Positions 53,317-62,536 of a stretch of 64,000 nucleotides of DNA are shown here, piece after piece. Position 1 is the first letter of the stretch, and every line of letters begins with the position of its first letter. The position numbers and the translations under genes are program-made. Source of the DNA: Lachnospiraceae bacterium (GTDB taxonomy: Bacteria > Bacillota > Clostridia > Lachnospirales > Lachnospiraceae). The DNA is taken from the NCBI GenBank assembly GCA_017395635.1, contig JAFQOE010000057.1, positions 1 through 64,000 of the forward strand, given 5' to 3'. Below the pieces are notes generated by a model. That model had not been told where the DNA came from, did not search any database, and worked only from the letters and a program-made list of their open reading frames with translations.

Positions 53317-55080
53317 ATGAAAAAGAAACGCGTGAATAAGATAGAAAAGCCTGTGTTTCATAGGATGTTTTTAAAAAAATTATTGGCATGGTTGATGGTG
53401 GCAATTGTTATTGGGTTTGCCGGAAGTAATCTTGCAATTCAAGTGTTAGGGGAGTATATGGAGAATGAACAGATTTATTATTCTAGAGAGATGTATCATC
53501 AAGTTGAATCAATTGCAAAAGAATATTATGAATATGAGAAGCAAGGAGAATGGAAAAAGAATGCTGGGGAAGGAGTAACGTCCTCTAAAAAGGAGCTCGC
53601 ACTATCTGATGACGAGTTAAATGAAGCAGAGAAAGAGGAACAGTTTAAGCTTTGGATAGAATACGAAGCTTACGTAAATTCACTTCATGATACAGCTTAT
53701 ATGCTGTTAGATGCAGATACCTGGGAGGTGGTGGCACAATCGTCTTATAACAAGATCTATTGGTTGGCAAGAATAGATGCAGATGATAGTGAAAAGCGCA
53801 TAGAAGGAAATTATACAATATATGCTTGTGAAGATGAAGAGGTTGTAGAAAAGCTTCGTGAGGAATATACAGAAGTAGATTATGGTAAGGAAAGCATGTT
53901 GTATGTTTGGGTAGAAGATATGTATGTGGATGGATTCACATGTGTTCCGGGGAAAGTGAGATTAGTTGGATTAAATTCCACAGGAAGATTTGATTACAAT
54001 AATGTAGTGAAGGAGCTAGATTTTACACCAGATGACATCACCGGGTATACACATATTGTGACAGATGAAATGGTTGAGAAGGATGAATTGATTGGTCCAT
54101 ACTGGTATCACAATAATATGTCGAAGATGACTGAGTGGATGGAGAAAGAAGAGATAGCAGATCCTGTTTTTCGAGAAGAATTGGAAAGTGAGTCGGGATA
54201 TGGTGTTCATTATACAGTAAAGGGCAATCAGAAACAAATTGATTATGTGAATTTGTCGGTAGGAGAAGGAGATGCCGAAAAAGTATTTTGGCTTGTCACA
54301 TATAGTCAGAATAGCTTTTGGGAGATGTATCAAACGGAGGTAATTTTAATCTATGTCGGATTGGTATCCGTTGCTTTCGTTGTAGCATTGATTTCTAGTT
54401 ATACGGCATATATCAAACAGAAATCTTCCTATGAAATGGATCAATATCGTCGCAATATGACGAATACGATGGCTCATGATTTGAAAAGTCCATTAATGGT
54501 GATTTCCGGATTTGCAGAGAATTTATTAGAGCAGGATTTAGCAGAGAAACCGAAGCATTTTACTAGTTCCATTCTTGATAATGTGCAATATATGAACCAG
54601 ATTATTGATAAGGTATTAGAGCTTTCCAAGGTGGAAAGCGCAGAGTATAAGTTGCAAAAAGAAGATGTAGATTTGCGAAAGATTTCAGAAAAACTGGTAG
54701 AGAACTATACATCCCAGATGGATGAACGTGGTTTGGAGATTCGGTTATCTGGAGAATGCGTGGTTAGTGCAGATGAATTGTGCATGATGCAGGTATTAGA
54801 TAACCTTATTGGAAATGCAGTAAAGTATTCGATAGAAGGTTCCGTCATCGAAATTCAATTAAGTGATAACAAATATAAGATTGCAAATACATCGTCTGTA
54901 GATTTTGATGTGGAAGTGAAGGATTTGACCACACCATTTGTGAAGGGAGATAATAGCCGAAGTGGTAAGAAAGGTAGTGGGATTGGACTTGCTATCGTGA
55001 AAAATCTTGTGGAACAACATGGATACCACTTGGAGATTGAGTGCAATGACAGGATATTTGTAGCTGAGATTGTATGGTAG
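53317..55080 (+). CDS. Sensor histidine kinase of the pair
   Basis: 587 residues. Two membrane helices (about 22-44 and 343-365) bracket a large extracytoplasmic sensor of about 300 residues with no family I recognise. HisKA has H-box AHDLKSPLMVISG (His near 386). HATPase motifs NLIGNAVKYS, DFDVEVKDL (diverged) and GSGIGLAIVKNLVEQHG follow. The signal is unknown; the sensor is acidic and Tyr/Glu-rich. A terminator shared with thrS follows. Confidence 0.9.
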   Translation: MKKKRVNKIEKPVFHRMFLKKLLAWLMVAIVIGFAGSNLAIQVLGEYMENEQIYYSREMYHQVESIAKEYYEYEKQGEWKKNAGEGVTSSKKELALSDDELNEAEKEEQFKLWIEYEAYVNSLHDTAYMLLDADTWEVVAQSSYNKIYWLARIDADDSEKRIEGNYTIYACEDEEVVEKLREEYTEVDYGKESMLYVWVEDMYVDGFTCVPGKVRLVGLNSTGRFDYNNVVKELDFTPDDITGYTHIVTDEMVEKDELIGPYWYHNNMSKMTEWMEKEEIADPVFREELESESGYGVHYTVKGNQKQIDYVNLSVGEGDAEKVFWLVTYSQNSFWEMYQTEVILIYVGLVSVAFVVALISSYTAYIKQKSSYEMDQYRRNMTNTMAHDLKSPLMVISGFAENLLEQDLAEKPKHFTSSILDNVQYMNQIIDKVLELSKVESAEYKLQKEDVDLRKISEKLVENYTSQMDERGLEIRLSGECVVSADELCMMQVLDNLIGNAVKYSIEGSVIEIQLSDNKYKIANTSSVDFDVEVKDLTTPFVKGDNSRSGKKGSGIGLAIVKNLVEQHGYHLEIECNDRIFVAEIVW

Positions 55081-55115
55081 ATTGTAGCACAAATATGGAG
55101 TTGTGTTAATTAAGA

Positions 55116-55145
55116 GGGGCATATCAATTTGATATGCCCCTTGTA
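55116..55145. terminator. Bidirectional terminator between the kinase gene and thrS
   Basis: GGGGCATATC-AATTT-GATATGCCCC followed by TTGTAATATTT; works for both converging genes. Confidence 0.85.
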
Positions 55146-55179
55146 ATATTTAGTATATATTCGCTTACGTTACAGTGAC

Positions 55180-57153
55180 TTAGTTTTCCATCTGTGTTAA
55201 GGATTTTGTGCGAATCTCCTCACAAATCTTAGTGATAAATGTGCTAAGCTCCATAGAGCCAAGGTCACCATCTTCGCCACGCTTGCGGACAGAAACTGTC
55301 TTTGTTTCCTCCTCGTTGGCACCAACAACTAACATGTAAGGAAGCTTCTCAAGTCTTGCTTCACGAATCTTGTAGCCGATCTTCTCAGCACGGTCATCCA
55401 TTGTAGCAAGAATTCCGTTTTTCTTAAGTTCTTTCAAAATTTCCTCGCCGTATGCATGGAATTTCTCAGAAATAGGAAGGATACGAACCTGCTCTGGTGC
55501 TAACCATGTAGGGAATGCACCTGCATACTTCTCAATCAACCAAGCGAGTGTTCTCTCGTAGCATCCCATCGATGTTCTGTGGATGATGTATGGACGTTTC
55601 TTCTCGCCATTTTTATCTACATAGTACATATCAAAACGCTCTGATAAGAACATATCCAGCTGAATGGTAATCATGGTATCTTCCTTGCCGTATACGTTCT
55701 TAGCCTGAATGTCAAGCTTAGGTCCGTAGAAAGCAGCCTCGCCATCTTCTTCTGTGTATTCGATGCCGATTTCATCTAAGATAACACGCATTGCATCCTG
55801 TACACGATCCCAGTCCTCAGCAGTACCCATATATTTTTCTGTATTGTTAGGGTCCCATTTGGACATACGGTAAGTTACGTCTTCTTCCACACCAAGAGTT
55901 GTTAAGCAATATTTTGCAAGGCTTACGCAGCTCTTAAACTCATCAGCAATCTGTTCCGGAGTACAGATTAAATGTCCTTCTGAAATGGTAAACTGTCTTA
56001 CACGTGTCAAACCATGCATTTCGCCGGAATCTTCGTTACGGAAGAGAGTAGATGTCTCACCCATACGATATGGGAGATCACGGTAGCTGTGTTGCTTTGC
56101 TTTATATACAAAATACTGGAATGGACATGTCATAGGACGAAGTGCCATGATGTCCTGACCGGATGCAGATACACCGTTTTCATCCTCGTCATCATTTAAT
56201 ACGAACATACCCTCTTTGTAGTGAGCCCAATGATCGGATAACTTATAAAGGTCTGACTTTGCCATCAAAGGAGTTTTTGTTCTTACATATCCCCACTCGT
56301 TATCTTCTAAGTCCTCAATCCATCTCTGCATGGTCTGGATAATCTTAGCACCCTTTGGCATCATAAGAGGAAGTCCCTGTCCGATAACATCTACTGTAGT
56401 AAATAATTCCAAATCACGACCTAACTTGTTGTGGTCACGCTTTTTAATGTTCTCTAAGAACTCCAAGCGAGCTTCCAAATCTTCTTTCTTTGTAAATGCT
56501 GTACCGTAGATACGTGTAAGCATCTTGTTGTCAGAGTTACCTCTCCAGTAAGCACCGGATGAAGATGTAAGCTTAAAGAATTTAACAGGCTTTGTGCTCA
56601 TCAGATGTGGTCCTGCACAAAGGTCGGTGAAGTCACCCTGCTCGTAGAAGCTTAATACTGCATCTTCCGGCAAATCGTTGATTAACTCAACCTTGTATGG
56701 CTCACCCTTTTCCTCCATCAGTTTGATTGCTTCTTCACGTGGAAGTGTAAAGCTCTTAATTGCAATGTTTTCTTTCACAATCTTTTTCATTTCTGCTTCG
56801 ATTTTGTCAAGCTCTTCTCTGGAAAGAGACGGCATATCGAAGTCATAGTAGAAACCATCCTCGATAGCTGGCCCGATGGTACACTTTGCATCAGGGTAAA
56901 GTCTCTTTACTGCCTGCGCTAAAATGTGAGCAGCAGTGTGACGGAATGCCTTCTTACCTTCTTCTGCATCAAATGTCAAAATGTTCAAAGAACAATCCTT
57001 ATCAACGATTGTTCTAAGGTCAACTACATTTCCGTCAACCTCACCGGCACATGCAACTCTTGCAAGGCCTTCACTGATATCCTTCGCGATATCTAATACG
57101 CTCATTGCTCCTTCGTATTCCTTTGAGGAGCCATCTTTTAAAGTAATAATCAT
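55180..57153 (-). CDS. thrS: Threonyl-tRNA synthetase
   Basis: 657 residues with the full TGS, editing (HTAAHILAQAVKRLYP), catalytic (GYVRTKTPLM, RPMTCPFQY, FRNEDSGEMHGLTRVRQF) and anticodon-binding parts. It charges tRNA-Thr. The gene lies downstream of a T-box with a likely threonine specifier, with a small membrane protein gene in between. Confidence 0.97.
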   Translation of the reverse strand: MIITLKDGSSKEYEGAMSVLDIAKDISEGLARVACAGEVDGNVVDLRTIVDKDCSLNILTFDAEEGKKAFRHTAAHILAQAVKRLYPDAKCTIGPAIEDGFYYDFDMPSLSREELDKIEAEMKKIVKENIAIKSFTLPREEAIKLMEEKGEPYKVELINDLPEDAVLSFYEQGDFTDLCAGPHLMSTKPVKFFKLTSSSGAYWRGNSDNKMLTRIYGTAFTKKEDLEARLEFLENIKKRDHNKLGRDLELFTTVDVIGQGLPLMMPKGAKIIQTMQRWIEDLEDNEWGYVRTKTPLMAKSDLYKLSDHWAHYKEGMFVLNDDEDENGVSASGQDIMALRPMTCPFQYFVYKAKQHSYRDLPYRMGETSTLFRNEDSGEMHGLTRVRQFTISEGHLICTPEQIADEFKSCVSLAKYCLTTLGVEEDVTYRMSKWDPNNTEKYMGTAEDWDRVQDAMRVILDEIGIEYTEEDGEAAFYGPKLDIQAKNVYGKEDTMITIQLDMFLSERFDMYYVDKNGEKKRPYIIHRTSMGCYERTLAWLIEKYAGAFPTWLAPEQVRILPISEKFHAYGEEILKELKKNGILATMDDRAEKIGYKIREARLEKLPYMLVVGANEEETKTVSVRKRGEDGDLGSMELSTFITKICEEIRTKSLTQMEN

Positions 57154-57209
57154 ATCATTTCTCCTTATATTTTAGTTATGGGTTTAGGTAATTATAGTAG
57201 GCGATTGTT

Positions 57210-57467
57210 TTAATCCCAGTCTTCGTCATCCCAATCGTCTGCACAGTCACACATTTCAACTACTACCTTCTTTTTAGGGGCAATGATAAGTCCGTAAATG
57301 AGACCGACAAGGGCAGCAATCAGAATCATAATTGCAATCGTTTTTCTTTTGATTGTAGTATCCTCGTCTAAGAAGTTACAAAGTGCTTCCTTTGCATCGC
57401 AAAGACCATCCACTACGATGTCCTTTGTGTCAGATAAAGTATCGGTTATCGTTTCTAATACACTCAT
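57210..57467 (-). CDS. Small membrane protein between T-box and thrS
   Basis: 85 residues from ATG 57467 (AGGAGGTACCAAT upstream). An amphipathic start, one membrane helix (TIAIMILIAALVGLIYGLII, about 42-61) and an acidic tail with CDC and DDWDDEDWD. No family recognised. It is 57 bp upstream of thrS on the same strand and downstream of the T-box, so it may be read in the same transcript. Confidence 0.65.
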   Translation of the reverse strand: MSVLETITDTLSDTKDIVVDGLCDAKEALCNFLDEDTTIKRKTIAIMILIAALVGLIYGLIIAPKKKVVVEMCDCADDWDDEDWD

Positions 57468-57483
57468 ATTGGTACCTCCTTCA

Positions 57484-57600
57484 TACATTGAGAGAACAAA
57501 GAGTTTGCTTGCAAACTCTACGCGCGCGAACGGTGTCCAAAGGACATATTTCTTTTTCGCGAGCTACGCATCTTCGCAGAGCATTTTTTGCTTTATAGAA
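57484..57600. repeat. Cluster of GC-containing hairpins between T-box and small gene
   Basis: GAGTTTG-CTTG-CAAACTC (57501-57518) is a perfect hairpin with CTTG loop. GCGCGAACGGTGTCC-AAA-GGACATAT...TTCGCG (about 57523-57560) is a longer imperfect one. No gene lies here. It is like the other interspersed hairpins in composition. Confidence 0.5.
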
Positions 57601-57631
57601 CAATTTCAAAGAAATTTTCGAATAAAGTAAA

Positions 57632-57971
57632 AAAATCCCTGACATATAATATGCCAGGGACAAATAATTGCGGTTCCACCCTAGTTCCTGTGATTATTAA
57701 ATGTAATCTTGACTACAAGCGATTATTCTATATTATAATCATGCTAGCTAAATCTAGAAGTTACACATCACAGACACTTCATTATGACGATATCGGAATC
57801 ACCGGCCGGTATTAACGGCTGCTCGGAGGTGGTTTTCAATTAAGTACTAGGTAGGTCTGTTCCAGCTCTTGTTCGGAGATGTAAGATAGTGTCATTCCAA
57901 ACGTGCAAACCCTCTCTGGAGATAGTTTCCTAATCTACTGTCCTCGTCATTGCATTGTTGATTTAAATTAT
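57632..57971 (-). promoter_or_regulatory. T-box riboswitch, threonine type
   Basis: On the minus strand the T-box AGGGTGGAACCGC is at 57670-57682 and is followed by a terminator TCCCTGGCATA...TATGTCAGGGA plus T7 (about 57632-57660). Stem I contains GACAGTAGATTAG and CCAGAGAGGG. The specifier loop reads CTATCTTACATCTCC, giving ACA (Thr) at 57880-57882, in agreement with thrS downstream. TAC (Tyr) in the neighbouring register is less likely given the gene. Uncharged tRNA-Thr would stabilise the antiterminator. Confidence 0.9.
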
Positions 57972-57977
57972 AGATAG

Positions 57978-58006
57978 ATTGTAGACGAATTAATATGGAA
58001 AGTCAA
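57978..58006 (-). promoter_or_regulatory. Promoter of the T-box transcript
   Basis: On the minus strand TTGACT (58006-58001), 17-bp spacer, TACAAT (57983-57978). Transcription would start about 57971, just before stem I. Confidence 0.75.
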
Positions 58007-58027
58007 CCTTTTCGTGTTAAAATTTTT

Positions 58028-58098
58028 GTAACTATTCAGAGCCTCATTCGAAAATGCTTCGCATTTATATCATGTGAGCTCTTGCCAAATAGTTTCAA
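58028..58098. repeat. GTAACTATTCAG-family repeat, long form
   Basis: Begins GTAACTATTCAGAGCCTCAT, contains the hairpin AAATGC-TTC-GCATTT, and ends CCAAATAGTTTC. A related inner segment (GAAAACGCCTCGCATTTAT) occurs near 43950. Confidence 0.6.
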
Positions 58099-58114
58099 AT
58101 GTAGCTATGAATGA

Positions 58115-60280
58115 TTATATAATTTTAATATAGTTTCCGGAAATCCATCCTGTATAGGTTTTGTTCTTCTTTTTGAACTGAACCTGATACCAGGTAACTC
58201 CACTTTTCTTTTTCGTTTTCAAAATGTCGACTTTTGCATTTTTCTTTAGTGTTGTCAATTTCTTTGAGTTGGCAGTCGCCTTTTTTCGTACATTTACCTG
58301 CTTTGTCTTTATAACTTTACCTAACTTGGTAACGGTAACCTTTTTGCTGTCTACAAAGCCCTTATAAGTAACGCCATCCATCTTGTAGCTCACATAGTAC
58401 CATGTTTTCTTTTTGTAGGTGGTACTATAGATTACATTAACCTTTGCTTTTTTTGTAAGATTTACAAGTGCTGTGGAATCCACGTTAACTGTTACACTCT
58501 TCATTGGGGTATCCAATGTAGAGTCACCATCCGTGGAAGGTGTGGTAGTTGTATCGGCTGAGTTTTCTGGCGGAGTATTTTCTGTAGTTACATCAGTTGT
58601 CGCAGGGGTTCCTGTGATGACGTTTTCTGTAAACGTCTCAGTTGTTGTAGGGGTTTCGGTTGTGGAGTTCTCTGGTGTAGCATTTTCGGTTGCTGTCTCT
58701 GCCGTCGTACTATTTTCAGTGGTCGATTCCGTTGTTGCACTGTCATCCGGAACCATTACAATTTCGGTCTTGGTACCCGGAATGCTATCATAAACCGGAA
58801 TTTGAGACTTTGTAATAGCATTTTTGGTATACCCGGTTTTGGTATAAATGCTTTCGATCGGAGTAAATTCGCTGTAATAGTTCTTTCCGTTAATGATTTT
58901 GTAACTGCGCATCTGATAATAGTAGCATTTACCGGCAGATAATTTTGTATTCTTGTAAGTAGTGGTAGATTTTTTGTTAATGGTCTTAATTTTTTCATAG
59001 CTACCATTTACTGTGGTTGCACGATAGATCTCATATCCGGTTATGCTGGAATCTTTTTTCCAGGAAAGCGTAATATAATTTTTGGCACGAGTTTTTGCTT
59101 TTAAAGAAACAGGTGCTTTTGGCAAAATGTCAAAACGTATATTTCGAACGTCGCAATAATTACCGATACCGGTAATAGATATGGTTGCCGTTCCAACTTT
59201 TGTATTATTAGCATAAGAAACGATATAGTCCACATTTGGGGTAAGAGTAATACCGTTGTGTGTCACTGTTATTTCAGGAGTGATTGGTTCGCCGGTGTAA
59301 ATGGAATCCTTTACTTCTGTAAAAATAGAAGTAGAAATGCTGAATGGATTTGGTGCGAAATTGTCTTCCGGTTTCGCATAGTAGAAATTCATGTCTACGT
59401 CGCCATTGATACCATTTACGGAACCTTTTTCTGAGTATTGCCAAAAGTCGAATTCTCCTGTATAGTTTGTTTCTTTGGTGTAATTAGCAAGCCAGATGCG
59501 ATATCCTGCGTCGGTAAGAGTGTCTACATTTAACTGATCTTCCAGCATGCTTTTGTTTGCGTATACCATAGGAGTAAATCCGGCTGTGGAAATTTCATTG
59601 CAAAATGCCATACATACGTCGGTTGCTTGTTGCTTGGATAACTTTGCGTTATAGAGACGTCCGCCGAGTCCGCTGTCGGTAGAAGCGTATTCAAAGTCCA
59701 TAACCAGAGGCATAGAAATCTGGTAATTTCCAATTGCATTTAGTATATATTCAGCTTCTTCCATTGCTTCTGTTTCGTTGGTAGCCTGAGAAAATACATA
59801 TACACCAACCTTGATTCCTGCGGCAATGGCATTTTGCATATTCGTTTCAAAGTAAGGGTCTTTGGTTGCATCGCTGAGAATGCCGGAAGAACCATAACCG
59901 CGGAAGCCTACCTGGATAAATGCGTAATCGATACCGTCAGCCTTTACCTTGTTCCAATTGATTGAGCCTTGCCATCTGCTGATATCGATACCGTGTAGAA
60001 TAGTCCGGTCATCAAATCGGGTTTTGTGAGTGTATTTGGCTCCGGTATAAGGACTTTTGATTTTGCGACTTCCGTAGTTATTGATTGGAAAAGTTGTTTC
60101 ATAGTCCGATTCATCATAAAATTCGGATGATATAGATTGACCGGATAAACGTCCTGCACCAGGATCAAGGGTGGTGGCTTGTACCGGAATGTTGATTGTG
60201 AATATACTTATTATAAGAATTAATACTGCAAGAATAAAATGAGTTTGTTGGTTAAGTGTAAATTTTCTTTTTGGGTTCAT
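58115..60280 (-). CDS. Secreted GH25 lysozyme with Ig-like/FN3 and SH3 domains
   Basis: 721 residues. A signal peptide (cleavage near VQATT, about 35), a GH25 domain (about 93-310) with HGIDISRWQGSINW, FIQVGF and catalytic DFEYA, a beta domain (about 325-390), an FN3-like domain (about 393-480), a Thr/Glu-rich linker (about 510-600) and two SH3-type wall-binding domains (about 600-720). It hydrolyses MurNAc-GlcNAc bonds. It is alone on the minus strand. Confidence 0.9.
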   Translation of the reverse strand: MNPKRKFTLNQQTHFILAVLILIISIFTINIPVQATTLDPGAGRLSGQSISSEFYDESDYETTFPINNYGSRKIKSPYTGAKYTHKTRFDDRTILHGIDISRWQGSINWNKVKADGIDYAFIQVGFRGYGSSGILSDATKDPYFETNMQNAIAAGIKVGVYVFSQATNETEAMEEAEYILNAIGNYQISMPLVMDFEYASTDSGLGGRLYNAKLSKQQATDVCMAFCNEISTAGFTPMVYANKSMLEDQLNVDTLTDAGYRIWLANYTKETNYTGEFDFWQYSEKGSVNGINGDVDMNFYYAKPEDNFAPNPFSISTSIFTEVKDSIYTGEPITPEITVTHNGITLTPNVDYIVSYANNTKVGTATISITGIGNYCDVRNIRFDILPKAPVSLKAKTRAKNYITLSWKKDSSITGYEIYRATTVNGSYEKIKTINKKSTTTYKNTKLSAGKCYYYQMRSYKIINGKNYYSEFTPIESIYTKTGYTKNAITKSQIPVYDSIPGTKTEIVMVPDDSATTESTTENSTTAETATENATPENSTTETPTTTETFTENVITGTPATTDVTTENTPPENSADTTTTPSTDGDSTLDTPMKSVTVNVDSTALVNLTKKAKVNVIYSTTYKKKTWYYVSYKMDGVTYKGFVDSKKVTVTKLGKVIKTKQVNVRKKATANSKKLTTLKKNAKVDILKTKKKSGVTWYQVQFKKKNKTYTGWISGNYIKII

Positions 60281-60562
60281 GGGTAGTCCTTTCTAATGTT
60301 TTCCTGATGGAATAGTATTTTGAAATTTGCTTTGTTTATAATGTAAATATAGTTAATTTCATATATTGTGAAAAACTATTTTATAATAAGATAATAAAAG
60401 TGTCAAAAATTTCGAATAAGAATCTGAAAGGTTACAATATTTTTATTATTTTTGAAACGGGATATACTCTACAAAACCCTTATGAAATCAAGATGAAATG
60501 GGATTTTGAAAGATGCAAAAAACATATCAATAAAAAAATTTGAAAAAATTTTAAAAAAGTAC
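60281..60562. other. AT-rich intergenic region without gene
   Basis: 282 bp upstream of the GH25 gene (minus) and of the tRNA promoter (plus). It is strongly A/T-rich; I see no gene, repeat or hairpin of note. The lysozyme promoter is expected here. Confidence 0.4.
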
Positions 60563-60591
60563 TTGCATTTTGTTTTCGTATGATATATAAT
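60563..60591 (+). promoter_or_regulatory. Promoter of tRNA-Lys
   Basis: TTGCAT (60563-60568), 17-bp spacer, TATAAT (60586-60591), 36 bp before the tRNA. Confidence 0.8.
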
Positions 60592-60627
60592 CGTCATTGT
60601 TGTTGAGGAAAACAACGAACTGAATAC

Positions 60628-60700
60628 GGGCCGCTAGCTCATTTGGTAGAGCACCTGACTCTTAATCAGGGTGTGCGGGGTTCGAGCCCCCGGCGGCCCA
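60628..60700 (+). tRNA. tRNA-Lys (anticodon CTT)
   Basis: GGGCCGC/GCGGCCC acceptor stem, D-arm with AGCTCATTTGGTAGAGC, anticodon stem CCTGA/TCAGG with loop CTCTTAA giving anticodon CTT, and T-arm GTTCGAGCC. The CCA end is not encoded. It is a single tRNA with its own promoter, followed by a hairpin and T-run at about 60708-60746. Confidence 0.96.
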
Positions 60701-60741
60701 CTATCGAGGAACTAATTTGATGTGAACACATTGGGTTGGTT

Positions 60742-60920
60742 CTTTTTGTGTTAACAGTGAGCCATGCGAATGCCGAAGGTATTCGGGATACAAGATAAAG
60801 GACGGGTTATGAAATGCTTGCATTTCAGAGCCTGTCCTTTTCTTGTATCAAGAATGCACGTTAGTGCATTCATATGGCGAACGTCCATCACTGAGCAAGC
60901 CGTGCTTGCGATGTGTGTGC
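60742..60920 (+). repeat. Structured repeat copy A4, expanded form
   Basis: CTTTTTGTGTTAACAGTGAG (60742-60761), closing pair GCCAT/ATGGC, and three hairpins within: CGAATGCC-GAA-GGTATTCG (60767-60785), GATACAAGA.../...TCTTGTATC with an inner TGAAATG-CTTG-CATTTCA (60787-60849), and GAATGCAC-GTTA-GTGCATTC (60852-60871). Then GCGAACGTCCATCACTGAGC, GCAAGC-CGT-GCTTGC (60895-60909) and GATGTGTG. No gene is supported in 60701-61125. Confidence 0.75.
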
Positions 60921-61125
60921 AGCTTGCTGGGCTTTGTTCTGCGAAGTAAAATCAAATATCTAATCTGTTAAATTACTATTGAAAATACAGCCGGATTGGG
61001 GGAGTTACGAGTTCATTTTTCAATTGAAAAGAACACAGAAAAGAAGTATAATTATCTACGGTAGAAAATGTTAAAATTCGGGTTTTGATATTTTTTAACT
61101 AATACATTTTAGGAGGGTTATTTTT

Positions 61126-62511
61126 ATGAAAAGATTCGAGAGAACCATGAAAACGGTTGTTGCAATGCTGTCTTTTTGTTTGGTATTTGTATTAAGCATT
61201 ACATCAGAAGCGGCAAAGTATCAGCCAAATGTAACGTATATTGATCCACAGGTTGATTCTAAGGATCAATATTATTCAACAACGAAGATGCGTATGAGTA
61301 CGTATGAAGACAGAAATGTTCGGGTAATTTATCCTAAGGACGCAAAGATTGCTGTTTCTACTAGTAAGAAAGATTTACAGGCAATGATTACGTACAAATG
61401 TAACGAGTTGAATCCACACGCAACAGGCAAGAAGGTATATGTAGTACCGAATGGTAAGAGTATATATGATTATGAAGAGTATGAAACGTTATATCTTGAT
61501 AAAGATAACAATCGTTTGTACTATAATACTAGCCAATATGACGATGTTACAGGGAAGTATATCGAAACAAAGGTATATCCATCGTCTATGAGAGTTTATA
61601 TGAAGTTGGCGGGTAACGATGATTATTATAGATATTATCTATATTATGATGAAACTCAAAAAACATATTATGTATATGATTATGATGAGGATCTTGAGGA
61701 ATCTGTGAAAAAGAATATTTCATTAGACTGGTTGGAGTGGGATTGTTATTATACGGATGACAAGGGAAACAGAAAATCGTTGGATAAAGATAATTTGGGA
61801 TACTACTATCGTGATTACAGTGTAACTGTTTATGAGAATGAACAGACTGTGAGATATGACGATGGTAAGACACCAGATTATGAATATGCCGTTGCCGACA
61901 TTCAGTTGACTTCAACGAAAAAAGGTACTTATAAGTTGTATGTAACAGTGAATGGTAAGAAGTCTACACTTACGGTATATGTAAATCCTTATGGTGATCG
62001 TACATATACAAGTGTGAAATTAGACAAGAATACAGTTAAAAGTGTCAATTTGAAAGAAACAGCTAATGACTATACTTATACAGAGATAGAAGATTATCAA
62101 GTTAAGAATACATTAAAAACTGCAAAGTTAAGCTTGAAAGCAAACAAAGGTATTAAGATTACAGGTGTTGTAACAGCATATTTGGATAAGGATGGTAAGG
62201 CATGCTACAAAAAGACAAAGAATAACAAAAAGATTAATTTGTCACAGGCGTATGATTATTCATATAATTATGTAGGAAAAGGTTCGTATACCTCAAAGTC
62301 AGCTAACAGAAAGACGTTTTTGTTTATTTCTTATCAGGATAGCTATTTAAAGACTTCTTACACATATTCAGTTGTTACTAAGCATGGTGTGAAGCAGGTT
62401 AAAGAAGTATATAAGGCAGCTAACGGAAAGAGTTATACACGTTATTATGACTATGGAGAGTATGGAAATAATAAAGTTGCTTCAAGTGTAATCACATTGT
62501 GGTCGAATTAA
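61126..62511 (+). CDS. Secreted tyrosine-rich protein of unknown function
   Basis: 461 residues with a signal peptide (cleavage near SEAAKY, about residue 31). The mature part is rich in Tyr, Lys and Asp, with runs such as DDYYRYYLYYDETQKTYYVY and many short beta-like segments. A possible Ig-like domain (about 255-290, TKKGTYKLYVTVNGK) is the only fold hint. No wall-anchoring motif is visible. AGGAGGG precedes the ATG. The next gene is another secreted protein 25 bp downstream. Confidence 0.75.
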   Translation: MKRFERTMKTVVAMLSFCLVFVLSITSEAAKYQPNVTYIDPQVDSKDQYYSTTKMRMSTYEDRNVRVIYPKDAKIAVSTSKKDLQAMITYKCNELNPHATGKKVYVVPNGKSIYDYEEYETLYLDKDNNRLYYNTSQYDDVTGKYIETKVYPSSMRVYMKLAGNDDYYRYYLYYDETQKTYYVYDYDEDLEESVKKNISLDWLEWDCYYTDDKGNRKSLDKDNLGYYYRDYSVTVYENEQTVRYDDGKTPDYEYAVADIQLTSTKKGTYKLYVTVNGKKSTLTVYVNPYGDRTYTSVKLDKNTVKSVNLKETANDYTYTEIEDYQVKNTLKTAKLSLKANKGIKITGVVTAYLDKDGKACYKKTKNNKKINLSQAYDYSYNYVGKGSYTSKSANRKTFLFISYQDSYLKTSYTYSVVTKHGVKQVKEVYKAANGKSYTRYYDYGEYGNNKVASSVITLWSN

Positions 62512-62536
62512 TCATTGTTGGAAAGGGGAATAGAAT

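Noticed and set aside
58473..58793. Plus-strand Val/Ser-rich frame
   Set aside because: Antisense of the Thr/Glu-rich linker in the GH25 lysozyme.
60764..60949. Plus-strand 61-codon frame after tRNA-Lys
   Set aside because: It is a translation of the expanded structured repeat A4; no ribosome-binding site.
60701..61125. Attachment site at the tRNA-Lys 3' end
   Set aside because: No second copy of the tRNA end and no integrase within the window; cannot be supported.
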